Positions 46,801 to 56,030 of a stretch of 64,000 nucleotides of DNA are shown here, piece by piece. The notes under the pieces were generated by a model that was given only the letters and a program-made list of their open reading frames with translations, searched no databases and was not told the origin of the DNA. Position numbers and translations under genes: made by a program. This DNA comes from Caenorhabditis elegans. Lineage: Eukaryota; Nematoda; Chromadorea; Rhabditida; Rhabditidae. Positions within the stretch are counted from its first letter, which is position 1; every line of letters starts with the position of its first letter. Where the stretch lies: positions 5,394,001 through 5,458,000 of the forward strand of contig NC_003284.9 of assembly GCF_000002985.6 (NCBI RefSeq), given 5' to 3'.

Positions 46801-47918
46801 ATATCCTTATATGGAATTGAATTTGATCTGAAATACCCGTCGAATGACCTGCGTGAATTGGCTCATTTTTATGCTGAAGAGGTGATTAAATCTGGAGTAC
46901 GGCCATTGAGAAAGTGGCTTAAAACATTAATATAGTGCCAATTGTCATTTGAAAAACTTTTATAAAAAGTCAGGATTTTTTTTTTGATATTAAAAGGGTT
47001 CAAGCATTCGACAGTGCTTTAGATTTTCCAAATTAGTACAATCGCAGTTTTCACAAATTTTTACTCGAAATAAAACAATTAAAAAATTGTTTGAAAAAAT
47101 TTATTATGAAATTTAGGCATTTTAGAAGTATAGAAATAGTTTTTAATCACTTCCCCATTAATCATACTCACCCGTTAAACACGTTTTTCACAGATTGCCG
47201 CACATGCCGGAAACAAGAGAATCTTCGTTATGGGGCACTCGATGGGTGGAATAATGAGTCGCGAAATAGTGGCTGAGCTCAAAATTTGGGGATATGACAT
47301 TCCCTTCGTAATGCTCTTCGACTCTTGGGTGCTCAGAACAAACGAACTCGACATTGAGAACATAAAGCAATTCATCACAGTAAGACTTTGAAATAAATTG
47401 CCTTCAAACTAAAACCTTTTTTAGTACGTCTTCTCTGGACTACCGGATAGTGAGCATCGTATTAATAGAGCGGTAGATAAATCAATTTTCAGTTTGGATT
47501 TCACACTATTTTTGTTTCAGATCAAACTAGCCCAGCTTCTTCGAGAATACAAAACCTCAGTCTCCGACACAAAATTATATTTATTCAAAAGCAAACAGCT
47601 TGGGGACGCCGCGTTCAAGAAAGCTGTTCGGTAAGCATTATAGGGCAGGTAACATGACGATCATATTAATTTTGCAGCTCTGATTTGAACGAAGAACTTT
47701 CTCGATCCATGACATGCAATGGATTTGATGAACTGTCTCTGCAGCCAGTTGAAACTTATTTGGTATGAAAAAAAGATAATTTAATTTAATATCGACATTC
47801 TTTAAACCTTCAATTACAGATTGATGGGGATCACGAGTCATGTCTTAAAGCTGAGAATTTGAAGAAAGTGAAGGACTTAGTTCTTGCTCCGTTCCAGCCA
47901 TATTTCGAGCAGGCTTAA
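19810..47918 (+). CDS. pks-1: Giant hybrid polyketide synthase / nonribosomal peptide synthetase
   Basis: Thirty exons: 19810-19895, 20257-20377, 20426-20640, 20996-21148, 21193-21430, 21830-21978, 22022-24057, 24102-24395, 24440-24528, 24579-24700, 24993-25367, 25402-26806, 27268-27841, 27911-28222, 28965-29096, 29143-31124, 31574-31738, 31785-31926, 31976-33186, 33666-33881, 33937-35440, 35485-35686, 35734-46366, 46418-46663, 46708-46881, 47194-47379, 47425-47472, 47521-47630, 47678-47762, 47820-47918. Every junction is GT-AG and in phase; total 7,767 residues. Multi-module type I PKS with five KS, followed by one NRPS module and a thioesterase (see the module entries). The family knowledge: in C. 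elegans PKS-1 and NRPS-1 jointly make nemamides, which promote starvation survival in larvae. No ER or methyltransferase domain was seen. The start at 19810 opens directly into KS1 ([15 protein letters not shown]). Exon 23 alone is 10,633 bases. Confidence 0.92.
20715..20895. repeat. Copy of dispersed AT-rich repeat family in pks-1 intron 3
   Basis: Contains 'gacgacttccaaaaatgg', 'gatattttgtcattttt' and 'tccccactgac', shared with copies near 31430, 48255, 51830 and 59575. Boundaries were judged by eye. Confidence 0.5.
21463..21776. repeat. Nested foldback element in pks-1 intron 5
   Basis: The outer arms are imperfect inverted repeats: AAAACTGCGTGGCGTGTATGC at the left and TGCCTACACGCCATGCAACTT at the right. 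Inside lies a second, stronger hairpin (21548-21661) with CACGAGGGTAGG at one end and CCTACCCTCGTG at the other, plus further matching arm segments (CATAGCCTGACAT / ATGTCGGGCCATG and ACAGGGTACCGCG / CGCGGAACCCGG). It looks like one palindromic element inserted into another. No ORF. Confidence 0.7.
23530..27620 (+). other. pks-1: pks-1 module 2: KS2 - decayed AT - DH1 - ACP2
   Basis: KS2 (residues about 826-1210): Cys983 in DTTCSSVA, His1099 in EGHGTAT, His1132 in [11 protein letters not shown] (usual NIGH replaced by QFGH). An AT relic follows (residues about 1225-1510) without a recognisable GHSxGE. DH1 (residues about 1536-1760) has the hot-dog HxxxGxxxxP box as [10 protein letters not shown], so the glycine is Ser, and the second catalytic Asp1695 in DGTLQ; His1559 is present. 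ACP2 (about 1800-1875) has Ser1835 in DLGLTSIQ, with Thr where Asp normally precedes the Ser. Confidence 0.8.
26983..27104. repeat. Small foldback element in pks-1 intron 12, flanked by TA
   Basis: The left end GGGGGCCGGCCAT and the right end ATGGCCGGCACTG are inverted repeats, and TA stands on both sides (26983-26984, 27103-27104), as for Tc1/mariner-type MITEs. The left arm is diverged (GGGGG against CAGTG). Internal size is about 118 bases. Confidence 0.45.
28670..28745. repeat. Degenerate tandem repeat of 'ttagtgaagattta' in pks-1 intron 14
   Basis: Four to five imperfect units (attagtgaagatgaag, attagtaaagattta, gtagtgaagattta, ttagtggagga) follow one another. A few dozen bases downstream (near 28780) an A-box-like block (TGGCCCAGTGGTTGGGAC) recalls a tRNA D-arm, without a B box. 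Confidence 0.5.
31425..31550. repeat. Copy of dispersed AT-rich repeat family in pks-1 intron 16
   Basis: The end 'tttccccactgacgatactccacctt' is shared with other family members. The intron is otherwise AT-rich and 449 bases long. Confidence 0.45.
34885..36720 (+). other. pks-1: pks-1 AT1 - DH2 didomain between ACP5 and KS4
   Basis: AT1 (residues about 3655-3975) is complete: entry motif [12 protein letters not shown], nucleophile Ser3755 in GHSVGE, and His3854 in YPFHSN. It is the first intact AT in the protein and lies downstream of KS1-3 and their carriers, not inside a KS-AT unit. DH2 (residues about 4003-4240) has His4017 ([13 protein letters not shown], last position Ala not Pro) and Asp4157 (LIDSAMHSI), so it looks catalytically competent. 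AT1 may load the AT-less modules. Confidence 0.85.
36780..39770 (+). other. pks-1: pks-1 module 4: KS4 - KR2 - ACP6, no AT
   Basis: KS4 (residues about 4257-4650): Cys4413 (DTACSSSF), His4538 ([10 protein letters not shown]), His4572 ([10 protein letters not shown]). About 300 residues of no clear fold follow, with no AT signature. KR2 is compact (residues about 4950-5110) with SGGTGGIGS and the Ser5055/Tyr5068 pair ([20 protein letters not shown]). ACP6 has Ser5209 in GIDSLC. Confidence 0.85.
39825..43690 (+). other. pks-1: pks-1 module 5: KS5 - AT2 - KR3 - carrier T7
   Basis: KS5 (residues about 5273-5667): Cys5415 ([10 protein letters not shown]), His5554 ([11 protein letters not shown]), His5590 ([10 protein letters not shown]). 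The Ser before the active Cys instead of Thr, and CSTA, set it apart from KS1-4. AT2 (about 5750-6075) is intact: Ser5849 in GHSVGEYA and His5944 in HGFHSKM. KR3 (about 6247-6400) keeps FGANGFIG and Ser6361/Tyr6374 (NFSSL...FDYASAN). Carrier T7 has Ser6518 in GGDSLSALQ, the LGGDSL form typical of carriers that face a condensation domain. This is the only complete KS-AT-KR-carrier module. Confidence 0.88.
43720..46640 (+). other. pks-1: pks-1 NRPS module: C - A - T8
   Basis: Condensation domain (residues about 6570-6980) has a full HHxxxDG motif (QHHILTDGW, His6700, Asp6704). Adenylation domain (about 6995-7430) shows A3 [12 protein letters not shown]5 YGPTET, A7 YSTGDI, A8 [14 protein letters not shown] and A10 NSSGKVDK (invariant Lys). 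The A4 region FDVSVS keeps the Asp that binds the alpha-amino group, so an alpha-amino acid is likely, but I cannot name it. Carrier T8 has Ser7478 in GGNSLNAIQ (Asn for Asp). The C domain would join the polyketide on T7 to an amino acid. Confidence 0.88.
46708..47918 (+). other. pks-1: pks-1 C-terminal thioesterase domain
   Basis: Residues about 7535-7767 are spread over six exons (46708-46881, 47194-47379, 47425-47472, 47521-47630, 47678-47762, 47820-47918). Nucleophile Ser7608 in GHSMGG, Asp7635 in MLFDSW and His7740 in DGDHES form a complete triad, as in NRPS/PKS type I thioesterases. It would release the chain as acid or macrolactam, or pass it on. A thioesterase at the end of PKS-1, when NRPS-1 is also needed, implies that product transfer is not a simple linear line. 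Confidence 0.85.
46985..47170. repeat. Copy of dispersed AT-rich repeat family in the intron splitting the thioesterase
   Basis: It resembles the copy at 950-1190 (gcattcgacagtgctttag and attttagaag). It occupies much of pks-1 intron 25 (46882-47193). Confidence 0.45.
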
Positions 47919-47941
47919 TAATATAACGAATTCTTTATTTG

Positions 47942-47947
47942 AATAAA
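47942..47947 (+). terminator. pks-1: pks-1 polyadenylation signal
   Basis: AATAAA lies 24 bases after the stop codon, the canonical nematode signal, giving a very short 3' UTR. Confidence 0.7.
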
Positions 47948-48254
47948 ATGCATCATTCAATTTTTTGTTTGTCCAGCAAGAGGTTCCCAGATCAATTTGA
48001 AAAGTCATTTTCTTCCGGTGGTCTTTCCCAAAAACCTATTCATAGGTTTTTAGCGCCGGAAGTATACATGCTATTTATGATGTCAATGGCATCCTGCAAA
48101 TTTGACAGAAACTACATTTTTCAGATAAAAAAAATGATAAAAAAACCTAAAAAGGTGCTAAACGTGTTGGATATTTTTGTAAGATAGAAGATAAACTGAG
48201 TTTGCGCCGCTTTTCAAAAAATCTAAAAGCACTTATAAAACTGGAAGAATTTTT

Positions 48255-48425
48255 CTTTCGATCTACGACTTCCAAAAAATGGTTAAAACTGAGTTCACTC
48301 ACTTTTTGACTCGAAATTAGAAAAAAAAGGTCCAAAATTTATTGACAAGTTTTATCAAGATATTTGGTCATTTTAGAAGCCTACACGTGGTTTTTAATAT
48401 ACTTCTCACTGGCCGTACTCCACTT
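48255..48425. repeat. Copy of dispersed AT-rich repeat family
   Basis: Contains 'ctacgacttccaaaaaatgg', 'gatatttggtcatttt' and 'cactggccgtactccactt'. It is the most complete copy in the window. Confidence 0.55.
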
Positions 48426-51162
48426 TTGAAAAGTCTGTTTCAGTTCAAGTAATTGCTAGTTGAAATATTTTATTAAAAGTTTAGTATTTTCTGAACTTTA
48501 AATTAATTGTTTTTGTTTTTCAAAAATTCAGAGTACTCAGCTGCCCAAATAGTTTGATATTCCGTCCTTGTTGACGACTAATTTCTCCGACTAGCCCGCC
48601 TTCCGGTGTCACTCACTTCATAGTATTCATGATCATGAGAAAATGAAAAAGACGGAGAAAAAGGTCATTCGTTTGATTGGGAACCGAATGAGGAGCGGGG
48701 TGGAAGAGGGCAGAGAAAAGGAGCTGGTCGACCCAAAAGCTAGGACGGCCGAAAAAAGCCGTGAGGCTCTTGTCCTTTCCAAAAAACAACTAGAGTAGGA
48801 TGCAACTAGCCGTCCGCGCAGGCCGGCCGGCTGGACTGCGGTGCCCTGCCTTGTTTGTTCTCGTGACCATTCCACTACTCTATCCGCGATGCACAATTGA
48901 AAAAGGTTATTTGGTCACGATCGGTATTGTGTCTTACGCTCTCTGACCAATCTTTCAATGTCTGATTATGGTCAGAACCATTACAGTTAAGCCGCCCTTC
49001 TTACTCTTTCAACTGTCAACTTTTTCGGGTAAACACTTCTTTCTTGCGTCCATACTTGTTTTTTTTTGTCTGACGTGATCATATTAGACTGCAGAGTCAA
49101 TGTAAACACTGTTCAAAGTGCAATTGGTTCAGTGAATATTTTTACATTATTTGTTTTTTTTTGTTTAAATGGAAGTAAAGGGAAAAATGGACAGACTAAA
49201 AGTTAAATATAGAAATGTCTTCTCAAGGTTTTGTCTTAAAAGTTTACATTTTCTTTTAAAAAACACGTTCTTTGGCTCCGTTTCAATTAAGAAATGGGTA
49301 ATGCAAGCAACGCATCTGCTCGAACTTTATGGTATACTTCCCTCAAAGAAATTCAATTTTGTTCCAAGTTTGACGTAGTTCTGTTTGTTGAATGCGTTCT
49401 TAGTTGGTCTAGGATTTTTAGGAAATATCAAAAGTTAAGCATTTGTTTGCAATTTTGACTTTTAGAAAGACTAAAAACTTTCTAAACTTTTCTAAATGTT
49501 CATAAGAAAATAATAGCTGCATAGGAGCACTAAACTGGATTCAAATTGATCTGAAATTATATTAGTACACTTTTCATTACTTTCGATACTCGTGAAATTG
49601 TTCAAAAAGTTGATTTTGCGAAATTTTTGTAATTTTGATAGGGTTCCGGGGTAATAAGTCAGTTTGCAAGGTGTTTGAAAATTATCACTTTTTGGAAAGT
49701 TCCCTTTTTTAGATACCCTTTTTTAGGTAAAATCAATTTTTAAAAAAATAACAGTATTACATTTTTGCGATATTACTTCCAAAAATAAAAACAAAGTCCT
49801 ACTCTTTTTTAAAGTGAATCCCAAAAGTGTTCTGTCAGTTACACATTAATCCATTATCAATTGCACAGTCCAATTCGCTCAACCTGAACGCCTTAATCCT
49901 TTGGAAACGCATCACACCTTTAGCTTCTTCTCATTAGCCTCTTCCCTCTCCGAAAACATAATGCACATACTGAAAGGGTGACAAGACGGACAGTAAACAC
50001 TTCCATCTTTTACTGTTTTCCGCGTCTCCCACCTTTCCCCTTTAGCTCATCGTTTCATCACATCCCGCACTCCATTTTCTCAACACTATTTGGATGTATT
50101 GCGCACTTCCGCCTCGAATGACCCATCGGAGCTACCAAACACACTGCTGTTCGTATTTAGAAGGGAGACCCCCTCCCTCTTCACCTTTCACTTATACAAC
50201 CTGCCCGCCCATTTTCTGAGTAAATCAACCACTTATGGCCAACATGTCAGTTCGCTGATAATCGACGGTGATAGGGAGAATTTCCTTACTCAGCCACTTC
50301 TACTGGCTTCAGTGTGGGTGCGCATTTGTATGTATTCTGTAGTGTCCAGGCAACTCTTTTGTGTTGTAGTAGGTGTCTGCAATGACAACAAAAGTAGTCG
50401 TACAATGCCAGTACGATTTCCGTGGTTGCTGCCCGACAATAATAAGATGATGAAGAAGAACTTTTTATTGTTTTCATTCGCTCTGCTTTCATCCTGTTTT
50501 CAATAGTGTTCTATCCTTCTCTCCGCCATTTTTCCAATCACTTCACAGAATAAGCTCGCATAATATGTTATACGGTTTTCTCATTCATTATCTACTTTTG
50601 TTAAGTTTCAGTAAAATAGAGTAGGGAACAGTGAAATATGTTATGTTATAAAATGAATTTCGGCAGGGTTGGTACCGAATTGCTGGTTGTAGGACCGACT
50701 GAGCTATCACCATCTAGAGATATTTAGTAACATAATGTAATAGAATTTGTCTTTCAACTCAGATTATTTTTCCCATTTCCCATTTCGTGCAAAATACATC
50801 AAACTAATGATACACTCTGTAAATCCCAGAGGTGGCCACTTTTTTTTTGCACGCTTTCACATCTTCGTGCATCATCTAATTCGGTCAAGTGCTCGTTTTC
50901 ATTCGCTCGCGTTTATTTTTTGTCTCGCGCGCATCTACATCCAGAATTTACCAGCAATTCCATCGTGGCGATCTATTTTTGAAATAACCTGGAGTACATT
51001 GCTGTTCCAACACTGACTCCTAAATATAACAAATTGTATACGATTCGATTCCATTGACTATTTGTTTTATGCTCGCCTCCTCCTCCTCTCTGGTCAATCA
51101 TTTCGTTGCGCCTGTTCGATATACATAATTCGTGATTTTTCTATACCCAGTCAGAATTTCAG

Positions 51163-53589
51163 ATGACGATCTTCACTAAGGCCGAAACCGACACCGAGAA
51201 GAAAACCGTTGAAGGCGTCAAGGAAGACACTCCAAAGGTACGTAAAATATTCAACATTAACTGTTTCTACGTATATTTCAAATTTTGAAGCAAGTTCTAG
51301 AAAAACCAAGTTTATTGTAAATTTACTTCGTGTAAAACATATAAGTTTAGCAGGTGGTTGTGTGCGAGGCTGATGAGGAGAAGCACATCAGTAACTGCGG
51401 CTGGGTACCAATGGAAGGAGGCAACTTTGACAGGTATTCCAAAATTCAGTTTTTGCGTAATCCTCCAGTTTCAGACCAAAGGAAAAAAGAAGCTCGTCTT
51501 TCGGACCACTTTCCATAATTCGTCTCTCACCATCTCCACTTGCCCGTACCCCATCTCCATCTCCACCCGACTATGAAAATGCTGTTAATGCTCGCAGGTT
51601 TGAGAAATGCATGGATGTAATTGAAAGATTGTATATGTTTCCAGAATGCGTCGTTGCACTAAACTCACATTCACGCTCATCTCCATTTTCAGTTTTGTGA
51701 TTTTGGTTTCTTTCTTCCTCTACCAACAGGGACTTATTAGGTAAATTACGAGTTTATTGTAAAAGAAATTGATAGTGTTCCTAAAAAAGTTAGATAATTT
51801 TCGCATGTTTGACAATATTTCTTCGATGGTTTCCAAAATGTTCGATGGTTTCCAAAAAATAGGGGGAAAACTGAGTTTTCCCGATTTTTGACTTAAAAAA
51901 ATGTTCGAATTTTTTAAAAAGTTTTTTTTGTGATATTTGGTCTTTTGAATTGTTTTTCACTCTGGCCGTCCTTCACCTTCATGAAGAAAACTCTGAAGCT
52001 AATAAAATATGTCATTACAAAATAGGAGCAATTGAAATTTTAAGTGCAAATGTACAGGGTACTTGGGTTTTATATCCCCACCAGTTTTAATGCAAATTTT
52101 TAGAATATTTTTTTATTTTTAGGCGTATTTGTATGGAGAAATTAATTTATACAATTTTCTTATTTTAAAACCTCGGATATATAATACGTAAGCACCAAAA
52201 CCCTATATTGATAATAAAAATACACTACATCGTGACAATTGACTCTAACATTTACTCACCTTTGCGTCTCGAAAAACAAAGGAAGAAAGATTTGGAAAAA
52301 CAAATATTCTACCATGTCAATAATATTAAGAATTCACTTTTTCCGAGTTAGCAGTGATTTAAGTTCGAAAATGCATAAACGCTTTTGTTTTGTAACTGAC
52401 TGAAATTAATGGAATTTTTAAACCAATTAAACGGAATCCTCACTGACGCTAAACGTTTAATATTTCAGCGTTGCCTACCAAAAGGGAGTGTACCATGGAT
52501 GGAACGCGGCTACCTTCTCGAACCGTGGAATGACAGAGCGTCTGGTTCAAAATGTCGAAATCAACGCCAACGATTCGTACGAGAAGATCGATGTCCCAAA
52601 GTTTGGATCTAACCGACCAGCAATTTTCCTTCACGATTTCAAACAGGTACTCCCTCCTATATTTTTAAAATTTATTTGACCAACTTTTCAATTATTGACA
52701 GAACCTGACGGCTATTGTTGACACTGTTGGAAACCGTTGCTTTGTTAAAGAGCTGGACAGAACAAAAATCAGAAACCCAAGAATGTTGATGGAGATGCTC
52801 AGAAATATTGACGTGATGGCTCCAGAAGTTGCATACGCACAAACTCGCGTTGTCCGTGAAACATACAACGTTGGAGATGAGCTCACGAAGGCTGATATTA
52901 GCACTTTCAACAGCACTATTCTTTCTCGCCACTGTGCGTTCCGGCAAACTTATAAATTGAAGAAACAAGAAGCTCAGTCTCGTTCACGACGAGGTAAAAT
53001 TAATTTTTTTTAAGATTTAAAGATTTTTAAAATTTCAAGAAATATACTATCACTCTTGGTAAAAAAAAACTGCTGCAAAAAAGTGGAAAAAAATTTTTCA
53101 GCGGAACTGTGGAGACAAAAATTTAACATTTTTTTGAACTAGCCCAAGCCATAAAAATGTTTTTTGAATTTTCGTCCTTGCGGATCTGAATTTCCGAATC
53201 ACGCCACGTCGAATTCAGTGCCATTCTTTGTCTTTCCCATTTGCTCAAATTTTACCTTTCTTTTGCTTTGGATTTTGACGTCTGCGCTGCCATAGAATGC
53301 AGTCATGGTTTTAGGGTCATCGTAACGGCTGACACTTTTTGGGTCCCGCGCCGCAATATTCAAAAGGCACGGGTGGCAGGCAGACTGTCGCGGTACGTGT
53401 TTCGACGCCTGCAAAGGGGCCTTGTCAGAGGTTGTTCAGAGCAGTTTGAATCAGAATTCCCACAAGTGGCAGTCCATTTTTAATGTTGTTTCTTTCAACC
53501 GTAAATTTTCAGCTTCCGGCATGACACCATCAATGACATTCGCATCAATGGCTGGTGAAGAGGTACAACTGGAAGAGATCAGCTTCTAA
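51163..53589 (+). CDS. itm-2: ITM2/BRI-family type II membrane protein with BRICHOS domain
   Basis: Exons: 51163-51237, 51354-51433, 51645-51740, 52469-52646, 52702-52993, 53513-53589; in phase, 265 residues. Type II layout: cytosolic N-terminus of about 57 residues, one membrane helix at about 58-80 (LTFTLISIFSFVILVSFFLY), then a lumenal BRICHOS-like domain with the two family Cys (GNRCFVK and SRHCAF). Near the C-terminus is a furin-type site R-S-R-R (237-240), which would release a 25-residue peptide, as the human BRI2 protein does. That peptide has no Cys, unlike human Bri23. Start: the ATG directly follows a TTTCAG-type acceptor, so a trans-spliced leader or an upstream non-coding exon joins there. 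Human ITM2B modulates APP processing and is mutated in familial dementias; the worm role is unknown to me. Confidence 0.88.
51830..51990. repeat. Copy of dispersed AT-rich repeat family in itm-2 intron 3
   Basis: Contains 'gatggtttccaaaaaatag', 'gatatttggtctttt' and 'cactctggccgtccttcacctt', parallel to the copy at 48255-48425. The intron (51741-52468) is the longest of the gene. Confidence 0.5.
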
Positions 53590-54316
53590 ATTCACAAAAT
53601 CTTCTAAACTAGATCACATGTTTTTGCCAAATAACTATTCATGCATATAATCATTGTTACTTAAAGGTGCCAATTCAACAATAAGTGTATTATTGTTCTG
53701 AACGGTACGGTGGTTTTGAGAACTGTTCTTTGACTATATATATGCAGCTAACAAAAAAATGTTTTATTTATTTATTTTTTGCTGACCTCATTCCCGTCCA
53801 TTTTCCATATTACACTTTTTTCTTTTTTTGTATTTAGATGCAAATTCCTATTTTTTTTACAAAATATTTTTTACTAAAAAAAAATCAAAACAAAAAATCC
53901 TTCAAAATGTTTGTAAGAAAATCCATAACCCGTTCCCCGTTGAGAACGAGTTTTGCTTTCCCGAAAGGTACTAACCTGCAAATGTTACTCTGTCAGTAAT
54001 CACCACGTGATGATTAACACCCTCAAATAAATATGGTTTCCCTATACTTTTTTCCGTTAATTTTTCAAATAAAATGTCACACTTGATTTTTTGAACACTT
54101 TGCCCAGTTATCACGTATGAAACTTGACTGCCGGAAGTTGGGGGCTCCTCTCGTTGACGACAATTAGGAGCCTACGAAAAAACAAATACGGAAACGTGTC
54201 AAAACTGGGCGGTATGTCTTGGCATCGGGCGATTTTGATTTCATAAAAGGCGATTGCCATTGAAATTTCAACTCCGGTTTCGAGACTCGGCCATTTCGTC
54301 TGCTAATCGTTGCAAG
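53590..54316. other. Intergenic: itm-2 3' region and ShK gene promoter
   Basis: No gene is seen. It is T-rich around 53755-53890 and otherwise unremarkable. No clear AATAAA was found for itm-2 close to the stop. Confidence 0.5.
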
Positions 54317-55968
54317 ATGCACCATGTTTTCTTGATTCTAGCTATTTCTCTTCCATTAGGTATTATATTTTACATTAATTACTGAATTTTATATTTTATT
54401 CATTTGTTCAGTGACAACGTATACTACCAAACCACCGTGTTGTCGAGACCACTTAGGATCAACTGCTTGTTATAAATTGATGCACCAAAATACTAGATTG
54501 TTCGCGAAACGGTGTAATACGGACGCAGAATTCAGGTACGGAATTTATTTTTGTTTTTGGTAAAGTATTTCGAAGCTGAAAACTATTTATTCCCAAATAT
54601 CACAGTAAAACTTTTCCAGTTTTTTTTTTTGAAATTGTTTTATGTTTATCCAGAAAATTGTGAAACTCATTGTGAAGCTCTTATCTATCATAATTTTGGA
54701 AATCGTCCAAAAATGTATTTTTTCTTCGAGTGTTATATTGCGTTCCAATTAATTGTATTCAAATGATTTATGCGCTCGAGATAATTTTTTAAAACTGGCG
54801 ATATTGGAACAAAAACCTATGTTTTTTTTTGAACAAAAACATTTAAAATCATTTTTTCGCAAGGTTTCTGATAGCACAATTGCCACCGCTTTTTTTATTT
54901 GATTAAGGCGTAATACTGAAATCTGAGCTTTAAAAAAATCTGAGCCCAAATTGTTCAAAACAATCAAAAAGGCGAAGTCTAAAAATGTTTCAAAAAAAAA
55001 TTATGACGGCTCAAAAATTTGGAAAATACCTCTTTCTGCTAAAATCTCAAAGTTTGCCAACTTGTGACAGCCGACGGAACCTTGTATTTTAGCGTTTATT
55101 AGCTAATTCACGTATCGTATCGATACATGGTTGCACTAAATTGCATCATATTCGTGCATCCATTGACTGAAAAACTTTTAAATCAACGAAACGACTTGTA
55201 ATACATAAATTACCAGAATCTGCATTAAAAGGCGATACACTTATTTGCGCAAGATCTAACATTGTCAAAATGGCAGCATTTTTCAGTTTTGCTGAAAATA
55301 CACTGTTTTTCAGAAATTTTCTGAACGGCTCAATACTGAATTCGATAGTGTTGAGATATTTTTGGTGTACAACAATCTAAAATTTTAGTACTTCTCTTAT
55401 AAAAACTGTTAGGTGACTTAGAATTTTTGTTTAATTTTTTTATTTTTAACCTAAGACATGTTTCAGACTGATTCAATGTTGTTCTTCTTGTAACACTAAC
55501 GGTGTCGGTATAGCCTACGACTTGGTTGCTCGTTCCCTTGTTTCTGAGCATTGTTTTGATAGATACGGGCCAACATTTTGCGACAGGTTTGAGCCCCCAT
55601 CTCTATTTTATATTTTCTTTTAATTTCCCTTATTTGCAGATATGTAAACAAAACGGACGTTTTTGAGCCACATAACACGTGGTCTTGCGACGGCGAAAAT
55701 CCGCAAATTGCTTTCCGTACATGTCGTAAATCGTGCGGGTACTGCAATTTTAACGTCGTTCAATACACTTTGGATAATGCGCTTCAGGTTTTTTTCTCAT
55801 TTGGCTTTGCGAGAAACAAAAATGTTGAATTTTTAGGCCTGCCGTGTTCAACCAGTTGCTGAAGAGAAAAGACGATGGAGGCAAATGTTTTATTCTACAA
55901 CAACAACATCTTCACCGTCACCAATTGAAGTCATAAACTCGACTTATCAATTTTGGGATCATAAGTAG
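54317..55968 (+). CDS. Secreted ShK-domain cysteine-rich protein, 188 aa
   Basis: Exons: 54317-54359, 54412-54535, 55467-55586, 55640-55787, 55837-55968; all in phase. The signal peptide is MHHVFLILAISLPLVTT. The N-terminal Cys-rich part begins PCCRDHLGSTAC and ends QCCSSC (seven Cys). It is followed by a ShK-type domain (HCFDRYGPTFCDR ... WSCDGEN ... AFRTCRKSCGYC), whose six Cys end in the usual CxxC. The tail is Thr/Ser-rich (STTTTSSPSP), likely O-glycosylated. ShK domains are expanded in nematodes, in secreted enzymes and in defence-like proteins; the exact role is unknown. Intron 2 is 931 bases, unusually long. The gene converges with a paralog on the opposite strand 62 bases beyond its stop. 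Confidence 0.82.
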
Positions 55969-56010
55969 AAACAAGATACAACAATAATAACTTATTATAA
56001 ATAATTAAAA

Positions 56011-56016
56011 AATAAA
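56011..56016 (+). terminator. Polyadenylation signal of the + strand ShK gene
   Basis: AATAAA lies 43 bases after the stop codon, and just before the convergent gene's stop at 56031. The two 3' ends are therefore almost touching. Confidence 0.6.
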
Positions 56017-56030
56017 ATTATGTTTTTTTG

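Larger units (their letters stand above)
47919..51162. promoter_or_regulatory. 3.2-kb region between pks-1 and itm-2, presumed itm-2 upstream region
   Basis: No coding exon is supported. It contains another copy of the dispersed repeat (48255-48425), a GC-richer block at about 48560-48880 (ccgtccgcgcaggccggccgg) and pyrimidine-rich DNA at 49880-50250. A large 5' non-coding exon of itm-2 may lie here, because the first itm-2 coding exon starts directly after a splice acceptor. Open frame 50090-50506 (138 codons) has no coding character that I can see. Confidence 0.45.

Noticed and set aside
46735..46935. Alternative end of pks-1 by read-through after 46881 (stop near 46935)
   Set aside because: It would cut the thioesterase before its Ser; the downstream exons keep frame and supply the full triad.
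50090..50506. Plus-strand open frame of 138 codons
   Set aside because: No splice signals, signal peptide or motifs; pyrimidine-rich composition explains the lack of stops.
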